From positions 290,919 to 354,918 of the forward strand of contig DASYFT010000005.1 in NCBI GenBank assembly GCA_036498265.1: 64,000 nucleotides of DNA, read 5' to 3'. The stretch's first letter is position 1, and each line of letters starts with the position of its first letter. The notes below the pieces were generated by a model. The model saw only the letters and a program-made list of their open reading frames with translations, did no database searches and had not been told where the DNA came from. The translations under genes and the position numbers were made by a program. This document shows, in pieces, positions 17,284 through 25,034 of this stretch. The stretch comes from Palsa-744 sp036498265. GTDB lineage: Bacteria > Actinomycetota > Thermoleophilia > Solirubrobacterales > Solirubrobacteraceae.

Positions 17284-18036
17284 GTGAGCAGCGCTGCAAC
17301 AGGGCGGTCGAAAAGGGCCGACCTGAGGCTCTACGTGCTTCTCCTGATCGCGATCGTCACCGCGTTCGCGATCCAGGGGATCGCGTCGCCCGGCAGATGG
17401 GAGCAGCTGATCCTCAGCCTGCTGCTCGCAGCGACGGCGCTGTTGGCCGTACGAGTCGCGAACGGCTCACCGGTTGTGTTCCGTGTGGTCACCGTGCTCG
17501 CCGTAGGGGTGATCATCCTGAGCCTGGTCGAGGCCGTGAGCGGGGTGGTCGAACCGCTCTCCACACGGATCGCCAATGGACTTCTGGTGGCGCTCGGCCC
17601 GCCTGCCATCTTCGTTGGCGTCATCCGCACCCTCAGAGCGAAGCAGGCGGTCACCGTGGAAGCCGTCATCGGGGTGCTGTGCGTCTACGTGTTGATCGGG
17701 ATGTTCTTCGCGTCGGTCTACGGATCGATCGAGCGGCTGGGTGGGCAGTTCTTCGCCGTCGGCGGTCACGAGGCGATCGCGTCCTACCTCTACTTCAGCT
17801 TCACCACACTCTCGACCGTCGGCTACGGCGATCTCACGGCACGTACCAACCTCGGTCACACGCTCTCGGTATCAGAGGCTCTGCTCGGCCAGGTCTACCT
17901 CGTCACGGTCGTATCGCTGATCGTCGCGAACCTGGGCCGACGGCGGCAGACGCCGCCCCAGTTCGGGGCGATGGCCGCAGATGCTGCGATCAGCTCCGGG
18001 GACACGCCCGAGCGCGGGGCCGTTGAGCGTGGCTGA
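17284..18036 (+). CDS. Two-pore-helix potassium channel family protein (Ion_trans_2)
   Basis: About 250 residues from GTG 17284 (GAAGG 8 nt upstream). Several N-terminal membrane helices (about residues 15-125) precede a pore module: a helix, the pore loop YFSFTTLSTVGYGDL with the K+ selectivity filter TVGYGD, and a last helix QVYLVTVVSLIVANLG. It should conduct K+ across the plasma membrane. There is no RCK regulatory domain. The stop overlaps the next start by 8 nt. Confidence 0.88.
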   Translation: MSSAATGRSKRADLRLYVLLLIAIVTAFAIQGIASPGRWEQLILSLLLAATALLAVRVANGSPVVFRVVTVLAVGVIILSLVEAVSGVVEPLSTRIANGLLVALGPPAIFVGVIRTLRAKQAVTVEAVIGVLCVYVLIGMFFASVYGSIERLGGQFFAVGGHEAIASYLYFSFTTLSTVGYGDLTARTNLGHTLSVSEALLGQVYLVTVVSLIVANLGRRRQTPPQFGAMAADAAISSGDTPERGAVERG

Positions 18037-18640
18037 GTCGCTGTTTCAGCTCGCCACGCAGGTCGCGACAGCTCCCCTTCGGGTAGCCGTCAGTGCCGCC
18101 GAGATCGGAGGCCGGATGGAGCGCGACGCGCGCAGGGCGTTGACCTCGAACGCGGAACGGGCGCTCATCGCCGGCCTCGATGCCGTGGTGACGCGAATGC
18201 TGGAGGAGGACGTGATCGACCACGTGCTCGAGCGGGCCGAGACGGTCGGGGTCGCGCAACGCATAGCCGACCGCATCCTCGACGACGGCATCGCGGAGCA
18301 GATCGCAGACCGGGCGTTCTCGGGGCCCGAGCTCGAGCGCATCCTCGCGTCGGCGTTCCGCAGCGCACTTCCCGAAGAGCTGATCGCGCAGCTGCTGGCG
18401 AGCGAGGCCGTCTGGATGCTCGTCGACGAGATCGCGCGTAGCCCCTCGGTGACCGAGGCGATCGCGCACCAGGGGAACGGTTTCTTCGAGCAGGTTGCCG
18501 CAGGCGCACGGGACCGCTCCCGTCGCGCCGATGCCCGCGTCCAGCGGATCGCCAAGAGGCTGCGACCGCTGGGCCCGCGCTCCGGCGAGGACGGCAAGCC
18601 GCACCTCGGCGGTCCGGCATCGGGAGGCGGCCCGGCGTGA
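18029..18640 (+). CDS. Hypothetical protein co-transcribed with K+ channel and RDD protein
   Basis: About 203 residues from GTG 18029 overlapping the channel gene by 8 nt. Mostly helical with recurring acidic/Ile patterns (ADRILDDGIAEQIADRAF, ELERILASAFRSALPEEL, VDEIARSPSVTEAI). No membrane segment or catalytic motif. Not recognised; the RDD gene at 18637 overlaps its stop by 4 nt, so these three genes are translationally coupled. Confidence 0.6.
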   Translation: MAESLFQLATQVATAPLRVAVSAAEIGGRMERDARRALTSNAERALIAGLDAVVTRMLEEDVIDHVLERAETVGVAQRIADRILDDGIAEQIADRAFSGPELERILASAFRSALPEELIAQLLASEAVWMLVDEIARSPSVTEAIAHQGNGFFEQVAAGARDRSRRADARVQRIAKRLRPLGPRSGEDGKPHLGGPASGGGPA

Positions 18641-19173
18641 GCGTCGCTCGGCAGGGTGACACCCAGCACGCCCAGCTCGCCGCGATCCGCCGCCTGCGCG
18701 GCCCCGCGGTTCCGGTTGCCGACGCCGCCTCCACCGACGGCGGCTACGCCGGGCTGGTCACCCGAACCGTGGCGTTCTCGATCGATGCGCTGATCGTGAA
18801 CGGCGCCGCTGCGCTCGTCGGGGTGACGGTCGGCCTCGGGCTGTCGATCATGCATCTCCCCAGCGAGGCCGACGCCGTGATCGCGGCAGTGCTGGGCGGG
18901 CTCTGGATCGTGTGGACCGTCGGCTACTTCGCCTTCTTCTGGTCCTCGACCGGACAGACCCCGGGCGATCGCGTGATGCGGATCGTCGTACGGGACGTGC
19001 ACGAGAGAGGGCCGCTGAAGCCGCGCCGCGCCATCCTGCGCTTCGTCGCCGTCTGTCTCGGCGCGATCCCGCTTCTGGCGGGGCTGCTGATGATGCTCTG
19101 GGACGAGCGACGGCGCTGCTTTCACGATCGGACCGCCCGCACCGTCGTGGTGTACGGACCCGGCGAGCCGTAG
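18637..19173 (+). CDS. RDD family membrane protein
   Basis: 178 residues. The RDD pattern is clear: GLVTRTVAFSIDALIV, a helix, WTVGYFAFFWSSTGQTPGDR, then a third helix after FVAVCLGAIPLLAGLL and the terminal DERRRCFHDRTARTVVV. RDD proteins have three helices and are thought to be transport-related; function is open. GTG 18637 overlaps the upstream stop (GTGA). Confidence 0.85.
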   Translation: MSVARQGDTQHAQLAAIRRLRGPAVPVADAASTDGGYAGLVTRTVAFSIDALIVNGAAALVGVTVGLGLSIMHLPSEADAVIAAVLGGLWIVWTVGYFAFFWSSTGQTPGDRVMRIVVRDVHERGPLKPRRAILRFVAVCLGAIPLLAGLLMMLWDERRRCFHDRTARTVVVYGPGEP

Positions 19174-19212
19174 GGGCGCTGGGCTCGCGGTCGTGCCCGG
19201 TTTCATTCCGAA

Positions 19213-19246
19213 GGGGTGATGCGCCGGCGCCCCAGCGTGGGAGGCT
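19213..19246 (+). promoter_or_regulatory. GNYGATG-type promoter, site A
   Basis: GGGGTGATG (19213-19221), 19 nt, GAGGCT (19241-19246). GTG codons at 19252 and 19255 follow at once, so the transcript would be leaderless or nearly so. Confidence 0.5.
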
Positions 19247-19251
19247 GGGCG

Positions 19252-20490
19252 GTGGTGGCCACGCACGACGTCCAACCAGCACAGGGGGCCCCCGCGTCCG
19301 GGGCGAATGGCGCGGCGGGCGACGTCGGCGGGAGCCCCCCGGCGCTCGCGCCGAGCCCCACCCGCGGACGGCGGATCCTCGTCCGTGTGATCGTGTGGGG
19401 CGCCACCCTGCTCGCGGTCGTGGCGATCTTCGCGGTCTGGGCCAACCGACAGCTGCTCAACCCGGACAACTGGAGCAGCACGAGCACACAGCTGCTTCAG
19501 AACGCAACGATCCGCGAAACCACATCTGACTACCTCGTTGAACAGCTCTATGCGAACGTCAACGTGGAAAACGAACTCAAGTCGCGGCTGCCGACCGCTC
19601 TGCAGTCGCTCGCAGGGCCCGCCGCCGGCGGGCTGCACCAGCTGGCCGTCGAAGCCGCCAAGCTGGCTCTCGCCAGTCCTCACGTCCAGGAAGTCTGGCG
19701 GCAGGCCAACCGTCTGGCCGCCCAGCAGCTCGTGACGATCGTCAACGGCGGCAAAGGTGCGGTTCTCATAAAGGAAGGAGCGGTCACCCTCAACCTGGCA
19801 ACGGTCGTCGACGAACTCGCCAAGCGGCTGGGGTTGCCGAACGTGAGCTCGAAGCTCCCTGCGAGCGCCGCCCATCTGACGATCCTCAAGTCGAATCAGA
19901 TCAAGCTCGTGCAGAACGGCGGCAAAGCGCTGAAAGGCCTCGCGCTGGTGCTCACGATCATCGTGCCGCTGCTGTATGCGCTCGGGATCTTCCTCGCCGC
20001 CGGCTACCGGCGTCGCACGCTGATGACGGTGGGGCTCGCGATCGTGCTGGCCGGGATCTTGGTCTATGTGGGACGCAATCTCCTCATCAACCAGGTGACC
20101 GACAGCCTCGTGAAGACCGAATCGGTGAAGCCGTCCGCCCACGCTGTCATGTCGATCGCGACCTCGCGGCTCTCCGAAATCGCGGCCGCGTTCATCATCG
20201 TCGGTGTGCCGTTGATGGCTGCGGCCTGGTTCGCAGGGCCGGCTCGGCTTGCGATCCGGGCGCGGCGGATGATCGCTCCGTTCCTGCGCGAACATCCCGA
20301 TTGGACCTACGCGATCGTGATCGGGATCATGACCCTGGTCTTCATCTGGGAACCGATTCCGGCGACCGGGAAACTGGCCGGGATCCTCGTGTTCCTGGCG
20401 CTGGCGATCCTCGGCACCCACCTGTTGCTTCGCCAGACCGCGCAGGAGTTTCCGCCGGACGTCGCACCGGGCCCGCCGGCGCCGGCCTGA
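19252..20490 (+). CDS. Integral membrane protein with large central soluble region
   Basis: About 412 residues. A helix (about 45-65: VRVIVWGATLLAVVAIFAVW) is followed by a 190-residue helical, probably extracytoplasmic, region (ETTSDYLVEQLYANVNVENE, VQEVWRQANRLAAQQLVTI), then five or six helices. This layout is common in actinobacterial membrane proteins of unknown role. The start is GTG 19252 or 19255, right after promoter site A; ATG 19219 lies inside that promoter and is less likely. Confidence 0.65.
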   Translation: MVATHDVQPAQGAPASGANGAAGDVGGSPPALAPSPTRGRRILVRVIVWGATLLAVVAIFAVWANRQLLNPDNWSSTSTQLLQNATIRETTSDYLVEQLYANVNVENELKSRLPTALQSLAGPAAGGLHQLAVEAAKLALASPHVQEVWRQANRLAAQQLVTIVNGGKGAVLIKEGAVTLNLATVVDELAKRLGLPNVSSKLPASAAHLTILKSNQIKLVQNGGKALKGLALVLTIIVPLLYALGIFLAAGYRRRTLMTVGLAIVLAGILVYVGRNLLINQVTDSLVKTESVKPSAHAVMSIATSRLSEIAAAFIIVGVPLMAAAWFAGPARLAIRARRMIAPFLREHPDWTYAIVIGIMTLVFIWEPIPATGKLAGILVFLALAILGTHLLLRQTAQEFPPDVAPGPPAPA

Positions 20491-20513
20491 CGTCACCTCG
20501 GGACTGCGCCTGC

Positions 20514-21212
20514 CTAGTGGCGCCCGTCGGTGTCCGCGAGCGGCTCGTTCTCGGCGAGGAACAGCAGCGTCGCCTTGACGCGGCGGCTGACGTCCTCGGG
20601 TCCCGCGAGGTCGAGCTTGGCGAAGATCGAGTTGACGTGCTTCTCGACCGCGCGCTTCGTCAGCACCAGGGAATCGGCGATCGCGGCGTTGCTCTTTCCC
20701 TGTGCTATCTCAGCGAGTATCTCGCGCTCGCGGGGCGTGAGCTCGGACAGCGCGGAATGCGCCTCCTGGGTGCGCGCCTGTATGAGCACGTCGACGACGG
20801 CGGGGTCGATCACCGAGCCTCCGCCGACCACGGCGCGGATCGCGCTCACGAGCTCCTCCTTGTCGCGGATCCGGTCCTTCAACAGATATGCGCGGCGCCC
20901 GGTACCGGACCCCATGAGCGAGATCGCGTACGCCGGCTCGAGATACTGGCTGAGGACCACCACACCCACTTCGGGGTCGGTTTCGCGAAGACGTTCGGCG
21001 ACTCGTATCCCCTCGGCGTCTCCGGACGGCGGCATGCGGATGTCGGTGACGATCGCGGACGGATGCTCGGAGGCTACGGCGGCGGTGAGCTCGTTGCCGT
21101 CGGTGGCCACGGCGACGATCTCGATGTCCGGTATCGAGGCGAGCGCCGCGGTGAGGCCCTCGCGCATGACGTAGGAGTCATCGGCGATGACGATCCGGAT
21201 CGCTCCGTCCAT
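20514..21212 (-). CDS. NarL/FixJ-family response regulator
   Basis: About 232 residues. The receiver domain has the acidic pair ADDS, the phospho-acceptor in AIVTDIRMPP, the Thr/Ser-equivalent VVVLSQY and Lys in YLLKDRI. The LuxR-type HTH is ELTPREREILAEIAQGKSNA with KRAVEKHVNSIFAKLDL. The kinase at 22206 has the matching HisKA_3 type and is the likely partner. ATG 21212 starts the conserved domain; an upstream GTG is possible. Confidence 0.9.
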   Translation of the reverse strand: MDGAIRIVIADDSYVMREGLTAALASIPDIEIVAVATDGNELTAAVASEHPSAIVTDIRMPPSGDAEGIRVAERLRETDPEVGVVVLSQYLEPAYAISLMGSGTGRRAYLLKDRIRDKEELVSAIRAVVGGGSVIDPAVVDVLIQARTQEAHSALSELTPREREILAEIAQGKSNAAIADSLVLTKRAVEKHVNSIFAKLDLAGPEDVSRRVKATLLFLAENEPLADTDGRH

Positions 21213-21607
21213 CGATGCCAGACCTGCGTCCGCCGAGCTCACCCCCTCGGATTGCTCCAAGTCCTCGCCGGCGTCGTCGCCGACGCGCAGTTCAGAGGGT
21301 ACGCCTCTGACTCCGACCGCGCCGATCGAGCGTCGTAGTCGCGGGAGTCTCACCGGTCGCGTAGATGCGATCGCGAGTCGCCGACCCGCTCGCTTCCGGG
21401 TCGGCGCAACAGGGACGCGACAACGAGCTCTCGCTGCGACCAGCTCCCATACGTCGGCGCGGGCGGCCGGGAGCGCAGCGGAGCTGCTCTCATCTCCTGC
21501 GAGTGGCCGGCCGCGTCCTCTGCGATCGATCGTTGCCTGAATACGTCGCCCACAGGAATATGGTCGCAAGGGATGACGCACTCGCTAATACCCCCGTCGC
21601 GTTATCT
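21213..21607. other. Long intergenic stretch upstream of response regulator
   Basis: 395 nt without a convincing gene. The regulator frame continues upstream to 21581 but that part looks non-coding. It contains the inverted repeat at 21292-21310 and a slightly A/T-richer stretch near 21540-21605 that could hold the promoter. Confidence 0.5.
21292..21310. promoter_or_regulatory. Perfect 7-bp inverted repeat upstream of response regulator
   Basis: TCAGAGG and CCTCTGA arms around GTACG, 80 nt before the start of the response regulator gene. It could be an operator or a small leader hairpin. Confidence 0.35.
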
Positions 21608-22213
21608 TCATCTCGACACGAGCCCCTCGCCGATCGCCTTCGCCACGAGTTGAGCGCGTGATCGGGCGCCGACCTTCCCCATCGCGTTACGCGCATGCGC
21701 GCGCACCGTATCGTGGGCGATCTGCAGCTCATCGGCGATCTCCGGTCCACTCGCGCCGAGCGCGACCAGCCTGACGACTTCGAGCTCCCGGGCCGTGAGC
21801 GCGCTTCCGTCGAGCCGCTCGGCGACGTTACGACGAAAGCTCGCCCCCCAACGCGAGGTGCTGAGGGTGACGAACAACACGAGGCGCTGGCCGGTGATCA
21901 CCTCCGTCGTCGCCGCCCACTGCACCGCGATGTGACCGTCGTCGGCCGCCCGCAGCTCGGCGCTGCCGGTGAACTTCGCGCGCCGCACCGCGCTCTCCCA
22001 TTCGGCAGCAGTGGCCAGGGGGCCACCGACGATGAACTCATAGACATGGTGGCCGATGAGGCTCTCGCTCCGGTGTCCGAGCAGCGAAAGGAACGCTCCG
22101 TTGATGTCGATGACGCGTCGATGGCCGTCGAGGAGTGCCATCGGGTTGCGCGACTGGACGAACGCCGAGGAGAAGAGCGTCCCCCATTCACCGGACCGGG
22201 CGACGTCAGCCAT
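21608..22213 (-). CDS. PAS-domain LuxR-type transcriptional regulator
   Basis: About 201 residues from ATG 22213. An N-terminal PAS domain (AFVQSRNPMALLDGHRRVID, then FLSLLGHRSESLIGHHVYEF) is followed by a LuxR HTH (SALTARELEVVRLVALGASG, TVRAHARNAMGKVGARSRAQ). With no receiver domain it probably senses a ligand or redox state directly. Its ATG overlaps the kinase stop by 8 nt (ATGGCTGA), so kinase and regulator are coupled. Confidence 0.88.
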   Translation of the reverse strand: MADVARSGEWGTLFSSAFVQSRNPMALLDGHRRVIDINGAFLSLLGHRSESLIGHHVYEFIVGGPLATAAEWESAVRRAKFTGSAELRAADDGHIAVQWAATTEVITGQRLVLFVTLSTSRWGASFRRNVAERLDGSALTARELEVVRLVALGASGPEIADELQIAHDTVRAHARNAMGKVGARSRAQLVAKAIGEGLVSR

Positions 22214-24245
22214 GTGTGGTGGGCTCGGTTCGCCTGAAGCGCCTCGAGTGCTCGGCGGCGCGCCGCGCGACCGGGATCCGGCCGAGGATGACGGTCCCGG
22301 CTCCCGGCGTCGAGCGGATCTCGAGGGTCCCGCCCACAGTGTCCACGCGATCACGCATGTTCTGCATCCCGCCGTTGCGGCGCACGCCGTCCGTCGCGAA
22401 GCCCATGCCGGAGTCGCGGATCTCGAACCGGAGCCACCCACCCCATTCGGCGAGCTCGAGTATGGCAGTCGCGTTCGGCCCGGCATGCTTGCTCACGTTC
22501 TGGAGCGCCTCCATGCAGGAGAAGTAGACAGCCGTCTCGACCTCCTCGGGGTGGCGCCGAATGCCGCTGCTGCCAACCGAGACCGGTATGGCCATGCGGC
22601 GCGCGGCGGAGCGCAGTGCCTCGACGAGGCCGTACTGCCCGAGCACCGGTGGATAGACCCCCGATGACAGCGAGCGAAGGTGCTCGAGCGTCTCGTCCAG
22701 CTCCACGCCGATGTCGGTCAACATGCCTTCACCCCTGGCTCGATCCGTCTTGAGCGCTTCGAGCGCAAGCTCGAGCTTCACACGCATCGTGAGGAGATGC
22801 TGCTGCGCGCCATCGTGCAGGTCACGCTGGATGCGGCGTCGCTCTGCGTGGCCGGCGTCGGCGAGCCGGCGGCGTGAGGAGCTCAGATCGCCGAGCGACG
22901 CGGTCAGATCGGCCGCCAGCCGCTCCTTCTCGAGCCACAGGATGGCGGTCTCGCCGGCCGCCTGGACGAACTGCGCCTGATCTGCGAGCTTCGCGTCGAA
23001 GCTCACCAATGCGACCGGTCGGCCCTCCCGCTCGAGCAATGTCGATGCGCGGTCTTCCGCAACGCCGTCAACGGGCATCCCGAGCGAGTCGACGTACGCG
23101 CTCGGGTCCGGTCTCGGGTAGGCGATCTTGAGAGACGGGTCTCGCAGCGCCTCGGCCATCGCCGTCTCGAGGTCGGCTTGCGGAGTCCGCGAGAGCTGTG
23201 TCAGGAATCCGGCCAGCGCGTGTGCCATGAACAGGCGCTCGCGATACATGCCCACGAAGATCGCCACTGGTATGCCGATGATCAGTGCCACGTAGGCCAC
23301 GCCGAAGACGTTCGCCGCGGGATCCGTGCCTGATCCGATCACGAAGCCTGTGACTAGTGCCATGTCCGCGAAGGCGACGATCACCATCGGCGCGAGCTCT
23401 GTACGAACGGCGAGGCTCGCAGCACGGTAGCGCCGCACGAGCAACACCGGGGTCGCCCACCCGAGCACCAGCAGGTTCGCGTAGATGACCCACTTGAGAA
23501 ACGGAGCCGCTCCGAGGTCGAACCCGAGATTGAACGGCTCTCGGGGGCAGTGGGCGGCGCAATGCACCAGCGGCGTCACTGGCAGCTCCGAGCTCACGAG
23601 CACGCCGAGCAGGACCGCGATCTCGATCATCGCGCTCGTCACCGCAATCAGGCGCCATTGGCTCGGGGAGAGCCGCCCCGTCGGGTACGCCAGCAGCAGG
23701 TAGTAGAAAACACCCGGCGCGAGGCCAGAGAGGCTCACTCCGATGCCGAACAGGGCACCGCGAGCAGAGCCGTTCATGAGCCAGAGGCATGAGAAGAGGC
23801 CGGCCGCGGCGAGCAGGGACCCCATCCGTCGCTGGATGCCCTTTGTCTGAGCGTAGAATCCAGCCAGCGTCAGCGCGAGGATGATCGTCACGCGCACCGC
23901 GACTGCCAGATGCGGCGGCCAAGCCGTGGGGTTCCTCGAGGTCTCGTAGCCGACCCACACGGCGCCGGCGCATGCGACCGCCGCTATCGCGGCCGGCTTC
24001 CACCTCCGGAGACCGCTCACCGAGATCGAATGCCGCGACGGCGCGAGCGCCGCGCCGTCGACCACTGCTTCCGCGCCCACCGAGGCCGCACTCAACTCAG
24101 CCGACGGGATGCCGGGCTTCCTCAACGCTGCGGCTAGACGCCCCACCACGGCCCCCGGCTCCCCTCGGACTCGTCTTTTCGCACGACCATCTGGAAGCAC
24201 GCCCCGACACCCTCTGGATTCCGCAACCGCTGCGTGCTCGCGCAA
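22206..24245 (-). CDS. NarL-type sensor histidine kinase, multi-pass membrane sensor
   Basis: Up to 679 residues; the start is uncertain because the first 70 or so residues look weakly coding and GTG starts further in are possible. Eight or so hydrophobic helices (about residues 85-350) make the sensor, followed by a GAF-like region, a coiled coil, the HisKA_3 phospho-acceptor HAERRRIQRDLHDGAQQHLL, and an ATPase domain with EALQNVSKHAG, IRDSGMGF and GGMQNMRDRV. It should autophosphorylate on the His of RDLHDG and pass phosphate to a NarL regulator, probably the one at 20514. Confidence 0.85.
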   Translation of the reverse strand: MREHAAVAESRGCRGVLPDGRAKRRVRGEPGAVVGRLAAALRKPGIPSAELSAASVGAEAVVDGAALAPSRHSISVSGLRRWKPAAIAAVACAGAVWVGYETSRNPTAWPPHLAVAVRVTIILALTLAGFYAQTKGIQRRMGSLLAAAGLFSCLWLMNGSARGALFGIGVSLSGLAPGVFYYLLLAYPTGRLSPSQWRLIAVTSAMIEIAVLLGVLVSSELPVTPLVHCAAHCPREPFNLGFDLGAAPFLKWVIYANLLVLGWATPVLLVRRYRAASLAVRTELAPMVIVAFADMALVTGFVIGSGTDPAANVFGVAYVALIIGIPVAIFVGMYRERLFMAHALAGFLTQLSRTPQADLETAMAEALRDPSLKIAYPRPDPSAYVDSLGMPVDGVAEDRASTLLEREGRPVALVSFDAKLADQAQFVQAAGETAILWLEKERLAADLTASLGDLSSSRRRLADAGHAERRRIQRDLHDGAQQHLLTMRVKLELALEALKTDRARGEGMLTDIGVELDETLEHLRSLSSGVYPPVLGQYGLVEALRSAARRMAIPVSVGSSGIRRHPEEVETAVYFSCMEALQNVSKHAGPNATAILELAEWGGWLRFEIRDSGMGFATDGVRRNGGMQNMRDRVDTVGGTLEIRSTPGAGTVILGRIPVARRAAEHSRRFRRTEPTTHG

Positions 24246-24339
24246 GTGCAGGCTCGCAGCCGCCCTTGTCTGCTGCGGCCGAGTCTATCACCGCCCATTT
24301 TGCGGAAAACCGGCATCCAGCGCCGCCGTCATCCGCTTC

Positions 24340-24373
24340 GGACGATGACCGCGCGGGCGGTGGTTCGTACCTT
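24340..24373 (+). promoter_or_regulatory. GNYGATG-type promoter, site I
   Basis: GGACGATG (24340-24347), 20 nt, TACCTT (24368-24373). Transcription would begin near 24380 and leave a leader of about 50 nt with the GGAGG site before ATG 24429. Confidence 0.45.
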
Positions 24374-24428
24374 CGCGGCAGGCGTCGGCGCACGGCCGCC
24401 GCCCTCCAAGCGAACGAAGGAGGAACGC

Positions 24429-24932
24429 ATGGCAACGCTGATTGCCATCGGCTACGACGATGAAGGCGTGGCCGACGACGCGGCCGAGGAAGTCAAACGT
24501 CTCAGCCAAGACCTCATCATCCAGCCCGATGCCGTGGCCGTCATCAGGCGCGACGCCGACGGCGACTACCACGTCAACACAAATCACCACGCCGTCGGGC
24601 TCGGGGCGAGCTGGGGCATGTTCTGGGGGCTCCTGTTCGGCATCCTGTTCTTCGTGCCGGTCTTCGGGATGGCCGTCGGCGCTGGAATGGGCGCCCTGTT
24701 CGGCAAGATCGAGAAGGGCGGCATCAACAAGGAGTTCCAGCAGCAGGTGCGAGACATGGTCAAGCCGGGCACCTCGGCGCTGTTCCTGATCGTCGAGAAG
24801 GTGACGCCCGACAAGGCCGTCGAGGCGCTCAGCAAGTTCGGTGGGACCGTCCTGAAGTCCTCGCTGAGCCGCGAGCAGGAAGAGCAGCTGCAGGAGGCCC
24901 TACACGGGGGTATGGCGACCGCGGCAGCCTGA
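24429..24932 (+). CDS. DUF1269 membrane-associated protein
   Basis: 167 residues. An N-terminal alpha/beta part (ATLIAIGYDDEGVADDAAEE) is followed by a glycine-rich membrane hairpin (WGMFWGLLFGILFFVPVFGM, AVGAGMGALFG) and a C-terminal GTSALFLIVEKVTPDKAVEA part. This is the DUF1269 layout, a family of unknown function often induced by stress. An ideal AAGGAGG site precedes ATG 24429. Two shorter relatives are at 32523 and 37503. Confidence 0.88.
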   Translation: MATLIAIGYDDEGVADDAAEEVKRLSQDLIIQPDAVAVIRRDADGDYHVNTNHHAVGLGASWGMFWGLLFGILFFVPVFGMAVGAGMGALFGKIEKGGINKEFQQQVRDMVKPGTSALFLIVEKVTPDKAVEALSKFGGTVLKSSLSREQEEQLQEALHGGMATAAA

Positions 24933-24986
24933 TCGCCGCCAGGTGGCTCTGCGCCAATGGTGGTCGCCCACGGCACGAATGCGGAT

Positions 24987-25033
24987 CGCGAACACGCACC
25001 CGACGCCCGGGGTCGGCGTCGGGTGCGTTCGCG
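24987..25033. terminator. Bidirectional hairpin between convergent genes
   Basis: CGCACCCGACGCC (24995-25007) pairs perfectly with GGCGTCGGGTGCG (25015-25027) around a 7-nt loop. GCGAA/TTCGC extends the stem past a 2-nt bulge. It lies between the convergent DUF1269 and MalT-like genes. No U tract, as is usual in high-GC actinobacteria. Confidence 0.75.
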
Positions 25034-25034
25034 C

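Noticed and set aside
18046..20496. 816-codon reverse frame across 18-20.5 kb
   Set aside because: It is antisense to three real genes, rich in Arg/His/Asp as such shadows are, and has no family features.
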